Shown: positions 48,403 through 60,215 of the stretch, in pieces
Numbering within the stretch: the first letter of the stretch is position 1
Layout: each line of letters begins with the position of its first letter
DNA from: Setoptus koraiensis
Lineage: Eukaryota > Arthropoda
DNA: 64,000 nucleotides
Direction: 5' to 3'
NCBI GenBank assembly: GCA_048013815.1
Contig: CM106586.1
Span: 7,750,001-7,814,000, forward strand
Position numbers and translations under genes: made by a program
The notes under the pieces: model-generated
What the model saw: the letters and a program-made list of their open reading frames with translations, nothing else
What the model was told of the DNA's origin: nothing
Databases searched by the model: none

Positions 48403-50170
48403 TCAAAGTTCTAGTCCTTTGATGGCAACGGCGCCTCCGCAATAATCAAATGACTGCGGGGAGCGTTCTGTCCATCTGGAATTGGATTCGCAATTTTGCG
48501 AATGAGGAGAATAGAATTTGTTAGATCGTGCGCCTGACAGAGAAGAGAGTACTATGCTCCCGCATTAAGATTACCTACATGTTCTTTACTGGATCATACG
48601 CTTCCACTCGAGGGTTCCAGATACCGCGAGTAGTCTTCCCACCAACCGCGAAAAGTTGGTCGCCCAATACAACTAGACTCACATGACCTCTTGGCTCGAC
48701 CATTGGTGCTATTGGTTCCCATTTATCCTCTTGCGGGTCGTACTTTTCGCCAGAATCAAGGTAATTTACCCCATCGTACCCACCTACAACGTATATGTGC
48801 CCTTTGTAAGTTGTGCATCCGAATGCTGCCCTTGCTTCTCTCATCGGTGAGACTTCTCTCCACTCCGTCCCTGTTTCGGTGCATTCCACCAACGATAAGG
48901 CTGTGTTAAGATAACTTCCTCCAATAACATAAACATTATCAGCTAAACCTATAACGACACATTCAAGCCTTGGTGCACGTGAGCCGTCACACTCAATCCA
49001 CTCCAAGGTTTTTGGACATAACAGCTCATCACTCGAATAAGTTGACTCTTCCCTTTCTGATACAATGAAAGGGCAGCCTCTGATAGTTGTTAGCCCTGCA
49101 ATATCGCTGGCAGTTTTCAAAGGTGCCATTGGTGCTAACAAATTGAAACGGTAATTATAATAATAACATTTGACTCTATTGGAAGTTCGATCCCTGGAAA
49201 AAACATCGGCAAAATAGATGACATTATTCCAGGTTGTTAGGGCAAAATTTTCGTGCGGAACTGTCACCATGTTCGTTTTTGTCCATTTATCTTCAATCGG
49301 ATCATATCTCAAAGTGGGTCGATCTCCTCCGAAATAATAGATATATGACGGTGAGCTCTCTCGTGCGTAGGATACACGACTGTTCTCCACAATGTCAATT
49401 TCTGAAGTTTCATACGGAAAGAAGCAGAGACTTTTCATCTTAGCCATGTGTCTTCGGCATTTTCCTCGCGATTGAATGATTGGATCACATAAAATGTTCA
49501 TAAAACTCTGAGCACTCATATGAGGCAATCTGATTTGTTGAACAAGCTCCAAAATATGTTGCTCTTTGTTATTGTGCCCAGTCCACAACTTTGCTACCTC
49601 GAAAAGTTCATACTCTGAACTCAAGACCAAGTTTTCGCTCTGCATGACATCAATAATTTGTTCCAGTGAGAGCTTCACAATCTGTGCTCTCTCCAATTTG
49701 GTGAAATTTTTCAAAATGTAATCTTTGGACACCTGGGCAAACTCTTCAAGACTGAGCTTTTCAGCAATGTGAAAAAAGTCAACGCAATTTGAGATGTTTA
49801 TATTACCTGTCAGATAGTTGCCACATTTCCGCTCTAGAGAGTATATCTGCATAAATGATGCAGCCTCCACTAAAGATGCAACATTTTCGTCGTTTATATC
49901 TATTTTTCTCGTGTATAGGTAATCTATAACTGATTCTACACAAGCCGACTCTAGATGCTCCATCTCGACATGAGATTCTCTTGATTCTGTGCAGTCCATG
50001 GTTATCATGGCCTTGAAGAAGGGAGATGAGGCAGCGAGAACGAGTTTGTGGGCCCTGATTTTTGTGCCGCGGACAGTCACTAAGAAATCGCGTAGATTCT
50101 CTTCGGTCCTCAAGTCGTCCATTGCGAACATGGTATCTCTGAAATATTCTAGATCTTCGTAATCGGCCAT
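48403..50170 (-). CDS. BTB-BACK-Kelch protein, paralogue A
   Basis: Proteins of this architecture usually act as substrate adaptors of CUL3 ubiquitin ligases; the substrate here is unknown. Exon 1 is 50170-48579; the donor sits inside the last apparent Met codon (AT/GTAGGT). Exon 2 is 48475-48403 after a TTCCAG acceptor. The intron is 103 nt. The join restores YDPVKNIWT, the expected end of a Kelch blade, and the protein ends AIKGLEL (554 residues). Order: BTB about 25-125 (DFLVTVRGTKIRAHKLVLAASSPFFKAM), BACK about 130-235, then five or six degenerate Kelch repeats (VYVIGG, IYVVGGYDG, LFAVGG). One blade has IYFADV where paralogue B has IYFAGG, so a glycine pair is lost. The start MADYEDLEYF matches B's MADIEDSEYF. 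Reading without the short intron would cut off the last blade. Confidence 0.9.
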
Positions 50171-51111
50171 TTTATGCCTCCAGCGTTGAAAAATTGCGAG
50201 TTTATCGGGATTAAAAAACTTGCGAGATGTAAGAAAATTTTAAACATGCGAGAATTGCAGCTCGATTATGATCTCTCATTTTACGCCCTCCATTTACATG
50301 GTTGGAGTGCCTATGGTCTTACTGTCAGTATAGTCACTGATAGTGTATTAGTTGTAGAAGCCACAAGTGTCTGTCTCCTGGGTCGCAGGACACAAACAGA
50401 TTCAAAATGGTTGGCGCGATCTGATTTCTTCAACGAATGGACGCCCGCGATACGCGATGTCGATGGGATATACCCTAGTGTGCGATCGCGATAATACTTC
50501 GGGCCTCTATGGGATAGTTGAGAGAAGTTTTCGAAAAAAAACTAAAGGAAACAGATATGCGCTTTCAACAGATATAATCATAATCTTGGCATCAAGAGAT
50601 GGCGCCGCAGTCTGGGGCACCACGAACTGGCAGATACTTTCATATCTTGCCCAGTTCTCTTCTTGTACATATCTATGGCCTTTTTCATATAAGGTATTTT
50701 GTACTTTATGTCCTCATCGGCCAATTTCCACTTGGACAGCGTCAGATCCTGTTACTCTCAATATCGAATGAGCATATTAATAATATAATAGAATTTTATT
50801 ATAAATATTGATTTGTCGACATCACGAGCCTACTTCCCTCTGTGCGGCTATATGAATTTTAGGTACTAACAATGTAAAGTTTTACATCATGTGAAACTTA
50901 TCTTCATCAAGATAAGTTAAGATAAGTGAAGGTAGCTGCTACTCTCATCCAGCGCAATCTGTGTATCTGACTATTCACAAAGCCGAGATGAGCAATCTGA
51001 AATCAAGCAACTAGTGAGACATAGAGGTGATGACGAAGCATTCAAACAACAACTGCTGTGGAGACTACTTTCTCAAGTTTGGTGATCAATCCCAAAGATA
51101 CTGGCATCTGG
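50171..51111. other. Upstream region of Kelch A and 3' flank of Kelch B
   Basis: Left part (to about 50622) is Kelch A upstream DNA that resembles Kelch B upstream DNA at 52880-53125, except for about 150 bp near 50415-50560 found only in A. It then crosses the duplication joint into a glucocerebrosidase fragment and the copied spacer. No gene is seen. Confidence 0.75.
50623..50755 (-). pseudogene. Glucocerebrosidase fragment (duplication relic)
   Basis: About 130 bp that match, nearly base for base, the interior of glucocerebrosidase exon 2 at about 47009-47143 (roughly residues 197-241 of the enzyme). It has no start, signal peptide or active-site Glu. To its right the match resumes only at about 47904, so about 760 bp (gene start, intron and 5' part of exon 2) are missing. 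It is a truncated by-product of the tandem duplication, not a gene. Confidence 0.92.
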
Positions 51112-52879
51112 TCAAAGTTCTAGTCCTTTGATGGCGACGGCGCCTCCGAGATAATTGAGTGTATGGCTGGAGGATCGTGAAGTCCATCTGCGATCGGATG
51201 TGGAATTTCTCGAAGAGAACCGAATTTGTTAGATCGCGCGTCAGACAGAGAAGAGAATGATATGCATCCAGCCACATTGAAATTACTCACATGTTCTTTA
51301 CCGGATCGTATGCTTCCACCAGATCAGCCCAACAGGTACAATTAACATTCCACACTTCCCTACCACCAACGGCGAAAAGTTGGTCTCCCAATACAACTAG
51401 ACTTACATTCATTCTTGGCTTTGACATGGGTGCTATTGATTGCCATTTATCTTTTTGCGGGTCGTACTTTTCGCCAGAACTTAGGGTTTCAGATCCATTC
51501 CTTCCTCCTACGACATATATTTCACCTTTGTAAGTTGTGCATCCGAATGAATGCCTGTTTGATTGCATCGGCGGGACTTCTTTCCATTCCATTCCATCTT
51601 CAGTTCGTTCAACCGACGATAAAGTCTGGTTTCCACATTCTCCCCCCATAACATAAACATTGTCGCCTAAATTTACAACGCCGCATCTATATCTGGGTGC
51701 ACGTGGGCTGCAACACTGAACCCAGTTCGAGGTTCTTGGACAAAACCACTCAGCATTTGACTGTGATGCGCTACCTCCTATTATGAAAGGACGGCCTCTC
51801 ATAGTTGCGAGGGCTAGATCATATCTGCCGAACTTTGAAGATACCGTTGGCGTAAACATTGGCGCAAACATATTGGAACGGTAATTAAAACATGCGACAT
51901 GATCTAAAGTACCACCGGCGAAGTAGATGACGTTATTCCAGACTGTTAAGGCGGAAAATTCCTGTTGAACCGTTAACATGTTCGTATTTTCCCAAATATT
52001 TTTAATCGGATCATATCTTTTAGTGGGACGACCTCCCCCAAAATAATAGAGATATGTCGGCGAGCAATCTCTTGCGTGGAGTGAACGAACATTTATGATT
52101 GGGTCAGTTACAGATGTATCAAATGGGAAGAGGAAAAATTTTTTCATCTCAGCCATATAGTTCTTGCATTTTTCTCGTGATTGGACGATTGGATCGCCGT
52201 TAGCTTTCATGAACCTCCAACCACTCATCTGGAGCCATCTAATATGACCAAGGAGATCCAACAAATGTTTATCTCTGTTATCGTGACAAGCCCATATTTT
52301 AACGACCTCGAAAAGCTGATATTCTGAGTTCAGGACAAGGTTTTCGCTCTGCACGATTTCTAGAATTTCTTCCAGTGAGAGCTCCACAATCTGCGCTCTC
52401 TCCAATTTGGCGAGATTTTTCAAAATGTAATCCTTGGACACCTGGGCAACCTCTTTGAGACTGAACTTTTCAGCATTGTGAAAAAAGTCAACGCAATTTG
52501 ATATGTTTATATTTCCTGTCAGATATTTGCCACATTTCTGCTCTAAAGAGTATATTTGCATAAATGATGCAGCTTCTAATAGAGATGGAGCATTTTTGTC
52601 GTTTATATCTATTTTTCTCGTGTACAGGTAATCTATAACCGATTTGACACTTGTAAATTCTAGATGCTCAATCTCGACATGCGATTCTCTCGATTCTCTG
52701 CAGTCCATATTTATCATGGCCTTGAAGAAGGGAGATGAGGCAGCAAGAATGAATTTGTGAGCCCCGATTTTTTCGCCGCGGACAATCACCGAAAAATCAT
52801 GTAGATTCTCGTCGGTCCTCATTTCGTCCAGTGCGAACATGGTATCTCTAAAATATTCTGAATCCTCAATATCGGCCAT
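51112..52879 (-). CDS. BTB-BACK-Kelch protein, paralogue B
   Basis: Paralogue of Kelch A, alignable end to end and, by eye, about two-thirds identical. Exon 1 is 52879-51291 with a textbook donor (AT/GTGAGT); exon 2 is 51187-51112 after a CGCAG acceptor; the intron is 103 nt. The spliced product is 554 residues, the same length as A, ending AIKGLEL. The BTB domain has DFSVIVRGEKIGAHKFILAASSPFFKAM. Kelch repeats include YYFGGGRPT, IYFAGG, FIIGGS, VYVMGGE, IYVVGGRNG and LFAVGG, so the blades are better preserved than in A. An ATG nine bases upstream (52888) would add MYK; I prefer the ATG homologous to A's start. Both copies kept open frames and matching splice sites, so both are probably functional. 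Confidence 0.9.
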
Positions 52880-53334
52880 TTTGTACATCCAGCGATGCGA
52901 TAGTTGCAGTTGAATTACAATTTTTGTATTATCTCTTATTTTACGCCCTCAATTTACATGTTAGCTATAGATGCGTCTATGGTCTTGCTGAAAGTACCAG
53001 TTGTACAAGCCACAAGTGCCTATATCTCCCGGGTCGCAGGACATGCACCGATTTAGAGAAAGTTTCACTTTCAACAGATATAATCATAATCTTGGCATCA
53101 AGAGGTGGCGCCACAGTCTGTGGCAACCAACAACATTTAGCAATATATGTATGTGTATTATGCAATCAAAAGTTGGCCATGCAATGAGTGAGTAACTGAA
53201 AAGTTAGTAAGAGGAAAAGTACTTTATTTTATCTTATCTTATAACCCTTGTTGGTTATAAATTGATGTGATCTGATTGATGTGACCAATGACAAGAAACA
53301 ACAACATTTAATAATTATTATTATGCGATCGTCC
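52880..53334. other. Upstream region of Kelch B
   Basis: About the first 245 bp resemble the upstream region of Kelch A and end abruptly near 53125, the right edge of the duplicated unit. The rest is AT-rich without a recognised feature. Confidence 0.7.
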
Positions 53335-53775
53335 TCATAACTTCTCCAATGTTCTCGCTAATTCCTGTGCTCCCTTTTGGTCCAAAGAACCAATTTGTAC
53401 ATTGACATTCTTATTTCCTTTGTCATCGCTATTGGAATCGCTGTTATTATTATTATTATCTCTGTTAGTATTGTCGTTGTTGTAATTGTTGTTGTCACTG
53501 TCTCTGGCCTGTCTTCTATTGTTGTCGTTACTACTATTGTTGTTGCTATTATTGTTAGTATCGTCGTTGTTGTTATGATTGTTAGTTCCAGCACACAGTG
53601 TTGGTAAATTCAGTGAGAGGCCCATACTGACTCCGGCCGCATGGACCTCATTATGATAATTACTGTCGCTAATTAATAAAGCAAAAGTAATCAAGATTAT
53701 GTTGACCATCGACAATGTCAACAACAATGACACTCGTGGGGTCAATAGTCGTGGTTGTTGTCTACTCATGACCAT
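53335..53775 (-). CDS. Hypothetical secreted or membrane-anchored Asn-rich protein
   Basis: A 146-codon frame from an ATG at 53775. Residues about 15-37 are strongly hydrophobic (VSLLLTLSMVNIILITFALLIS), fitting a signal peptide or anchor. Residues about 65-120 are Asn/Asp/Ser-rich low complexity (from AAC/AAT triplets), with basic RRQAR inside. The tail is more ordinary (VQIGSLDQKGAQELARTLEKL). I recognise no family. The non-repetitive ends argue for a real gene; the repetitive middle warns of chance. It lies on the same strand as the Kelch pair, outside the duplicated unit. Confidence 0.4.
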   Translation of the reverse strand: MVMSRQQPRLLTPRVSLLLTLSMVNIILITFALLISDSNYHNEVHAAGVSMGLSLNLPTLCAGTNNHNNNDDTNNNSNNNSSNDNNRRQARDSDNNNYNNDNTNRDNNNNNSDSNSDDKGNKNVNVQIGSLDQKGAQELARTLEKL

Positions 53776-55240
53776 TATATCTAGTTATAAGATCTAGTTA
53801 TGTAAGCACATAAACAAACAACTGCTCCAAATAATTGATTTAATTATTTCTGTTTTCTTATCTCGCAATCAGTATCACTATCACATGGATGATGGTAACT
53901 ATGCACTTGCTTCTCTATCAACTAAATTAAGCTGGTAGAGGTGCCGATCGAAAATGCTCGTCATTTCCACTCGCCACAACACATCCCATCAGTTTCACAA
54001 CAACAACAACAACAACAACACATCACATCAGTTATAAATGGCTATTAATAGTTATGTCTCGACAAACAAGGACCGTTGTCATCTAACTATTTGTTATGCA
54101 GCGTCTATATTTAGCATGTTTATTTGAATAATTGCACGCTCGAAAATCAACCAAACATTGCGTTGACATATGGACGACGAGATATCGGATCGGCCGACTA
54201 TTGTCATGGGTGAAATATTGGCTATATATTGATTGTTCAATTGACAATTGTGAGATGCAAACGCCAAGTCTCGTTTCAATTGAGTCCCTCATTGAGTCCA
54301 TCGAGTGAGTGCCAGTAGGTGACCAATTGCAATATCTCACCATGGAAAATTATCGTCTCTTAGCAAAGTAAATAGTACAGCGAGTAGTAAGCGAGCTCAA
54401 TGTCACTGGCATAAATAATCAACATTCGCAAATGATCATCAGATTCATTATCAGCTGGGTGCTGATATTGAATTCATGTGTTACCATTCATTAGCTTGCA
54501 TTTATATATCATATGCCAGAAATAGTCAGCTTCCCCGAACATGTCCGCCTGCATACATACATACGGTTACGTAATGGCGTGTGATGGCCAGTGAAAGCAT
54601 TAGCCATTGCCATCGCTATCGCATAATTATCATTATGCATGGGGTTAGAATGGCATGGTCAGATAAAAGAAAGGAGTTTACCCAAAGAAAGAGTTGCCAT
54701 TACGTAAGCGGGCCAAGGAATGGAATTATACTTTCACCATTAACACACACACACACATACACTTTGCTCACTTGTTATGCTCACTTGATTCTCCGAAAGT
54801 TAGTCAGAAAAGTTGCATACAAACGTTATTTCGAGTAACGTTGATTCGAGCAGTAATCGAGTCAACAATAATAAGATAGTGCAACAATGCAAGCCATCAA
54901 TGTCGAGCATCAACACAAAGCAAATTGTTCTTGTTGCTTCCATCAAAACAACAAATTCCACTCATTTGTCGTAGTATCGTTTTGGCAAGCTCTCTATAAA
55001 TGTCTCTTATTAATGTTTGTTGTTGTTGAGCAACAACTAATATTTATTTCAATGGCAACTTGTGCGCGCGTTGAAGCAGCTCGTCTGGCAATTAAAATTG
55101 ATGATTCAATTGAACTGAATCGCGCCTACCTCAACTCGATTAGCGAAGGCTAGTGGTTGTGTGTGCTTGCCAACACACACGACAGACTTGTTTGAATGGA
55201 ATTCAATTCACCAAGCTAGCAAGGTCAAATATTCTATCCT

Positions 55241-55340
55241 GGTTATACCTGGATATATCTGGATATATCTAGGTATGCCTGGATATGCCTGGATATGCCT
55301 GGATATATCTGGATATGTCTGGATATCTGAATATCTATTC
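55241..55340. repeat. 10-bp TGGATATGCC minisatellite
   Basis: About nine decamers of TGGATATGCC / TGGATATATC type. The core palindrome-like GGATATCTGG recurs, and all frames stay open through it. Confidence 0.88.
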
Positions 55341-55419
55341 TAATAATAACGGTTTCATGTTGTTAATCTTCTCCGCTTGGCTATTCTCGAGCCGCCAGGC
55401 GTTCGACGAGAATAGACGG

Positions 55420-56289
55420 ATGGCTATTAAAAGAACTGGCTGGCTTTTTCTTTTCTCGCTTTCGCTACTCGAAATAAACTGTGCCATTGGTTAGTTCCCT
55501 CTTGCATTCGTTATCCTGACTGGTTCTCATTCGGCCAGCCATACTCGTGGCTGGCCAGAGATAGCCTAAAGAGCGACAGTCAAATATAGATATTTAGAGA
55601 AAGGGAAGTGAGTCGAGAAGAACAATAATAGTTTCGGGAGGCGCCTCGGCAAACAGGGAAAGCGGCACACTTGCCAGTCTTGTTCCTTGTTTAGTCAGGC
55701 AGCCAGCCAACTGGCAAACAACAAGTTTGCTAGTCACAAGTTGTATAACGCTGTTGCCAGCGAGCTAACCAGTTTTGCCACTTGCTCGTGGAATGAGACA
55801 AAACAAACGCGTGCATGTTATTTTATCTTGCATAAATATCAAACAAGAATCTGCTGATTCGATAATAATCCTTTGAATTGAATTATCTCTCTTTTCTTCG
55901 TTCGCTCAATATTCTTTCTCTATTGATACCTGAGCGCATGATAGCGCGATTGTTCTCCCCCAGAGCTCACGCTAATCGCTGGCACAATAGGCCATGGTCT
56001 CGTCAGCAAGATCATGCCAGGCATAATATCATAGGGCAGCATTGGCTAGGATTGCGTGCGACTCGTTCGTTGCTTCATTCATTGATTCATTCATGATTCA
56101 TTGCCAGTACGGTATTGCCAGCGTAATTATATCGAAATCGATTTTTTGTTATTTTATTAATTTAGTAACTTGCCAATCAATCACGGGTGACGCCACATCT
56201 GGCAAGCCGGGCCCGTGTGGCTGCTCGAAGCAGATTTGGCTCGCCGGGCTCACTCCCGGCTTATCTGGCGCCAATCTCACAATATTGTG
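55420..56289 (+). CDS. Possible small secreted peptide gene (two exons, tentative)
   Basis: A frame at 55420-55489 encodes MAIKRTGWLFLFSLSLLEIN and CA, a plausible signal peptide, ending at a GTTAGT donor. A TTTAG acceptor ends at 56166. Splicing is phase 1, common right after signal peptides, and gives V followed by about 40 residues with three Cys (TCQSITGDATSGKPGPCGCS at the start), stop at 56289; about 64 residues in all. The second exon is a GC-rich patch in AT-rich DNA, which hints at coding, but the opposite strand is open over the same patch. The donor is weak and I recognise no family. This is a hypothesis only. Confidence 0.2.
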
Positions 56290-56550
56290 ATGCTGCTGTT
56301 GTTGTTGTTGTCTGACATTGCTGTTGCGAGAAGATATCACACTTTGAGAAAAACATCCACAAATCAACAGTGAAACAAGCGAGGCTCAACTGTCATATAT
56401 AAAAACACACGACACACACGAACACAACTACTTAAACGACAATTATCCATGTATGAGTACATAATGAAATCTGACAATTCCGATAACGACAGACGATCCT
56501 TAGAGCCTTTCGAGCAGGTGTGAGGGGAAAGAGCGAAATTATCATTTGAT

Positions 56551-56626
56551 ACGACGACAAAACAACAACTTGTTGTCGTTGTTGTTGTTGTTGTTGTTGT
56601 TTTGGCTGTTGTTGTTTTGTCGTCGT
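56551..56626. repeat. 19-bp perfect inverted repeat flanking a (TTG)n core
   Basis: The left arm at 56551-56569 (ACGACGACAAAACAACAAC) is the exact reverse complement of 56608-56626. Between them is a TTG repeat. Confidence 0.9.
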
Positions 56627-58420
56627 GGTAGCTGTTGCAGTTAACTAGGCGGCCAACTAGTTATGGTGATGGCAAAGTTCAACTGTGAGATACTGTAAGT
56701 GTTAGTGTCTCCCTATAGAATCTCTATTAGAATCGCTGAATAGGTAATTATAAAGTTAGTGCAGATATTACGTCATCGTGGTAATAGTTTATCTCTCTTC
56801 TTTTGGGAGTTTCTTCATTCTAACATTGTACACTGGCTCTGCGTACACTTGAACTACTAACAAAACCAACAAACACTGTTTTTTCTATTTATACAACCGG
56901 CTCTCTCCCTCTAGTAGAGAGTCTCTATCCACAGCGATAGTAATGTTGTTGTTGTTCTAAGGAGCGCCCCATCGAGCCAAATTACTAACTAACTAGCGAG
57001 TCAGCCACCAATATCAACAACTCTATCATGACTCATTTGGTCTGATGTCATTCAATGGAAAAACAACAACAACCATCAAACTTTTGCATAAGTCGTTGAT
57101 CGCATTACCATCCAGCATACTGCTTACAGAGAAGCGGTTTTGTGTCATCTTGTTTCATCACTTGCCAGCTTACATTAACATTAGCTAGTATTAGTGCCAG
57201 CGATAATACGCTGTGATTGACGGCTGATTGGCATCTCCATATCTCACAATATCTTTGTTAGCCCGGCTTGGATGGCTGAGATACGAAGAGCCAACCAAGC
57301 TGTAGCCCGTATAAACAATGGCCATAGTAAAATGGCGCACAAGATGGCTAGAAGAGCAGGCAAACAATTTGTCGTATCGGAATAATAATTATAATAGAAT
57401 TAATCTGTCAATGGTGTTCGGTTGCAGATGATCATGGCATTGTCATGTAAAGATAAATTGTGATTTGCCCACCATTTGTCGCCGCCGACATTCAATGACT
57501 GGCTATGGCGAGCTAGTGCTGTCGGCACCGCATCAGCGCAGTATTCGGCAGTCGGCAATCGGCGATGATTGTAAATGTATAATAATGATAGTATAATCCC
57601 AATAATAAACTAATCTGTCGGCACCGATGAACCGTCTGCCATAGGCGCTGACTAGACACCAGACTCCAGTGACAAGACTCTAGTGACTGGTGAGATATTG
57701 TGTCTCACTAGCAATTGTCAAGATAGTTGTGAATGTCAAGACGACAAGCTAGACAGGTTGACACACTCGGTGAATGTCAACATGGGCATCTGAGCAAAGA
57801 TAAGATTGATGCTAGTTCGATTGAGTGCAATCTGTGGCAAGATATGCAAGATCCATGTGCTTTGGATGATCACATCACGATAGAGGACTGATTACAATCA
57901 TTTACATTATCATTATTATTATTATCATCATCATAATTGTTATTGCTATTTCTGCGACAACACGACGCCACCAATTGAACACAATCTACTCGACATGAAA
58001 GTGTCCAGAAATAAAAGGTGTCGCTAGCAAGATTGCGAGAGTTTTGTTGCAAGCAACTTGCAACAAAGCCGCCGCATTGTTGCCATTGACTCGTCGCAGC
58101 AAAAACAACAGAATTCATTTCAATTTTTCTTTTTTAATTTAACATCTTTTTATTATTCCTTCTATCGTCGACGTTTGCGTCACCTTGTCAAAAACACACG
58201 ACGGAATTATTCCGGCGGAATACCCATCGTTCATCCTGTGCAGTTACCTGTGGAAAGCACCGCAACGCCTGCGAGATAGTTGTTGCGATTCGCAAGCTGA
58301 ATATCAAGCTCTAAGACAAGTGTCAAGTTGGAAAAGGTCCTTACAGGTGTATGTGTTGTAACTGTTGATTGCCGCGAGGGTGTGTGCTTACAGATTTCTT
58401 TCTAATGAGGCGATTCTTAC

Positions 58421-58729
58421 AGAGCTCGGCGAGCTGAGTACGAATCTGATAACCGTTTACCCGTTTTTCCCCTATTTCTGAGATATCATCCGGAATGCTC
58501 GTGAAATGAGTGCGTCTTCTACTGTACGAGAGCAGCCATGTTCAGCGCACTAATTTATAAAAGCAGGCAGAGGCGAACATTTTGCAATAAATGTGCGCTA
58601 GCGTCGCCCGTATTTGAGCGTATGTCACGCACGTTTTTTGAAAAATGGATGAAATTTCGGATGACATTTCAGAAAAACGCGAAAAACGGGTGAACGGTCA
58701 TCAGATTCGCGCTAAACTCGCCGGAATCT
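58421..58729. mobile_element. Foldback / MITE-like element with 76-bp inverted repeats
   Basis: 58421-58496 and 58654-58729 are inverted repeats, about 61 of 76 positions matching by my alignment, without gaps. The best block contains CGAATCTGAT, ACCCGTTTTT and TCATCCG. The 157-bp centre has no open frame of note. Size and structure fit a non-autonomous DNA transposon. I could not identify a clear target-site duplication or a superfamily signature, so the exact ends may lie slightly outside. The roughly 20% arm divergence suggests it is not recent. Confidence 0.65.
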
Positions 58730-60180
58730 ATGGGCATAGATCCATTAGAAAAGAATCAGAGAGGCCTCATCAGTCAACAAGTGTCAATAAGTAACGTAAA
58801 GATATTGCGTCTGGCAATATAATATAAGTGATTTTTACAGGTGTGCTATCACTACTACCTGCTAGCTAGTGGTTTAAGCATATGGTAGTGGCTGACGACA
58901 CAACAAGTGTTATGAATAGTACAGTTGGAGTGAGCACTTGTGAATATTCACATGCGGTGTGTTGCGGTGTGCGATATGTATATGAGTATGTGATTTGCGC
59001 GAATACACAAATTGCTATACACTAAACAAATATTCGACGATGATGACGATGCTAATTTAGCGGCTTCTTGTAAGATGCACGAAGTATTGATGGATAAATA
59101 AATAAGTATCAATGTTGCTCGGTTCGGTTCAATGACGTGGCTGGCTTGTTGCGAATTCGTTGTGACGCTAGCTCTATGTCTGTCTACTGCCTGACATTTG
59201 TGAGATCGCAATAGACAGAGAAGGGGGCGATGCGAGGCATCGACTCTAGTGGTGAGTCGCCCAGCAAGTGAGCGACTCGCGATGTGCGGACTGTGTAGAC
59301 CAACCACGATAATGTGCGATATGACCGGCTATTTGGGGCTGTTTGGGGCTGTTTGGAGCTACTTGGCCCACACAATGGGGGCGTGAGAGTGCAAGAGTCA
59401 ATAATCTGACGCGGCGTCATGGTCGCTAGAGTTGACAGCTCGTACCATCTTTGGCAACCTCTGTAACTAGCAATTTGCGGTTAGCAAACTGACAAATTGC
59501 ACACTGGCCGAGGCTTGTTAGTTGCGCAAGAGTTGCTAGCAACCGACTGTTGGATCAGTCAAGTTGAATGGTTAAAATAATGCATCTCACGTTCAATGTC
59601 TAATGCAATAACGACATCTGCTGTTGCTCACTTCATGTTGTCCTATTATGTGTGTGTGTGTCGTGCTGTTTAGCGAGACACAAGCACAACAGCAACAGCC
59701 GCAACAACAGCAGCAACAACAACAACAACAACAATCAATCTATCAATCGCTTACATGGACCGATGATTGCATCATTGAGTAGGGTGTGGGCAGAGGAGTT
59801 GACTAATGGGCTGGCTCTGGCTGGCAATGCGGCTTTTCTATCTATCGTACACACAGTACAGTACAGGGATATCTAGAGAGAGAGAGAGATGGTGCATGAT
59901 AGATAGATAAAGTGAAAATAACGACAGCGAATAAGAAGAATTTGCAGCCAAACCAGCCATGTGACTGCGCTCTGCCAGACTGTGTGCCGGCTGTGTCGGC
60001 ACAGCCGAGCACAGACTGTGCCCGGCGACGCTGGTGACAGGCGCGCGGCGATTCACAGTTTGTCGGCGAGAGTGGCACAGTTTGTCAGTCAATGCGGGCG
60101 AATTGCCTCATCAATGATTGTGTGCGTGCGTGTGTGTGTGTGTGTTGTCGCCGGCAACGGGCGTTCGTTAGCACAATCCG

Positions 60181-60215
60181 ATGCAGCAGCAGCAGCAGCG
60201 ATGCAGCAGCAACGA
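60181..60215. repeat. (GCA)n microsatellite
   Basis: GCA triplets with one GAT interruption, in a locally GC-rich patch. Confidence 0.85.
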
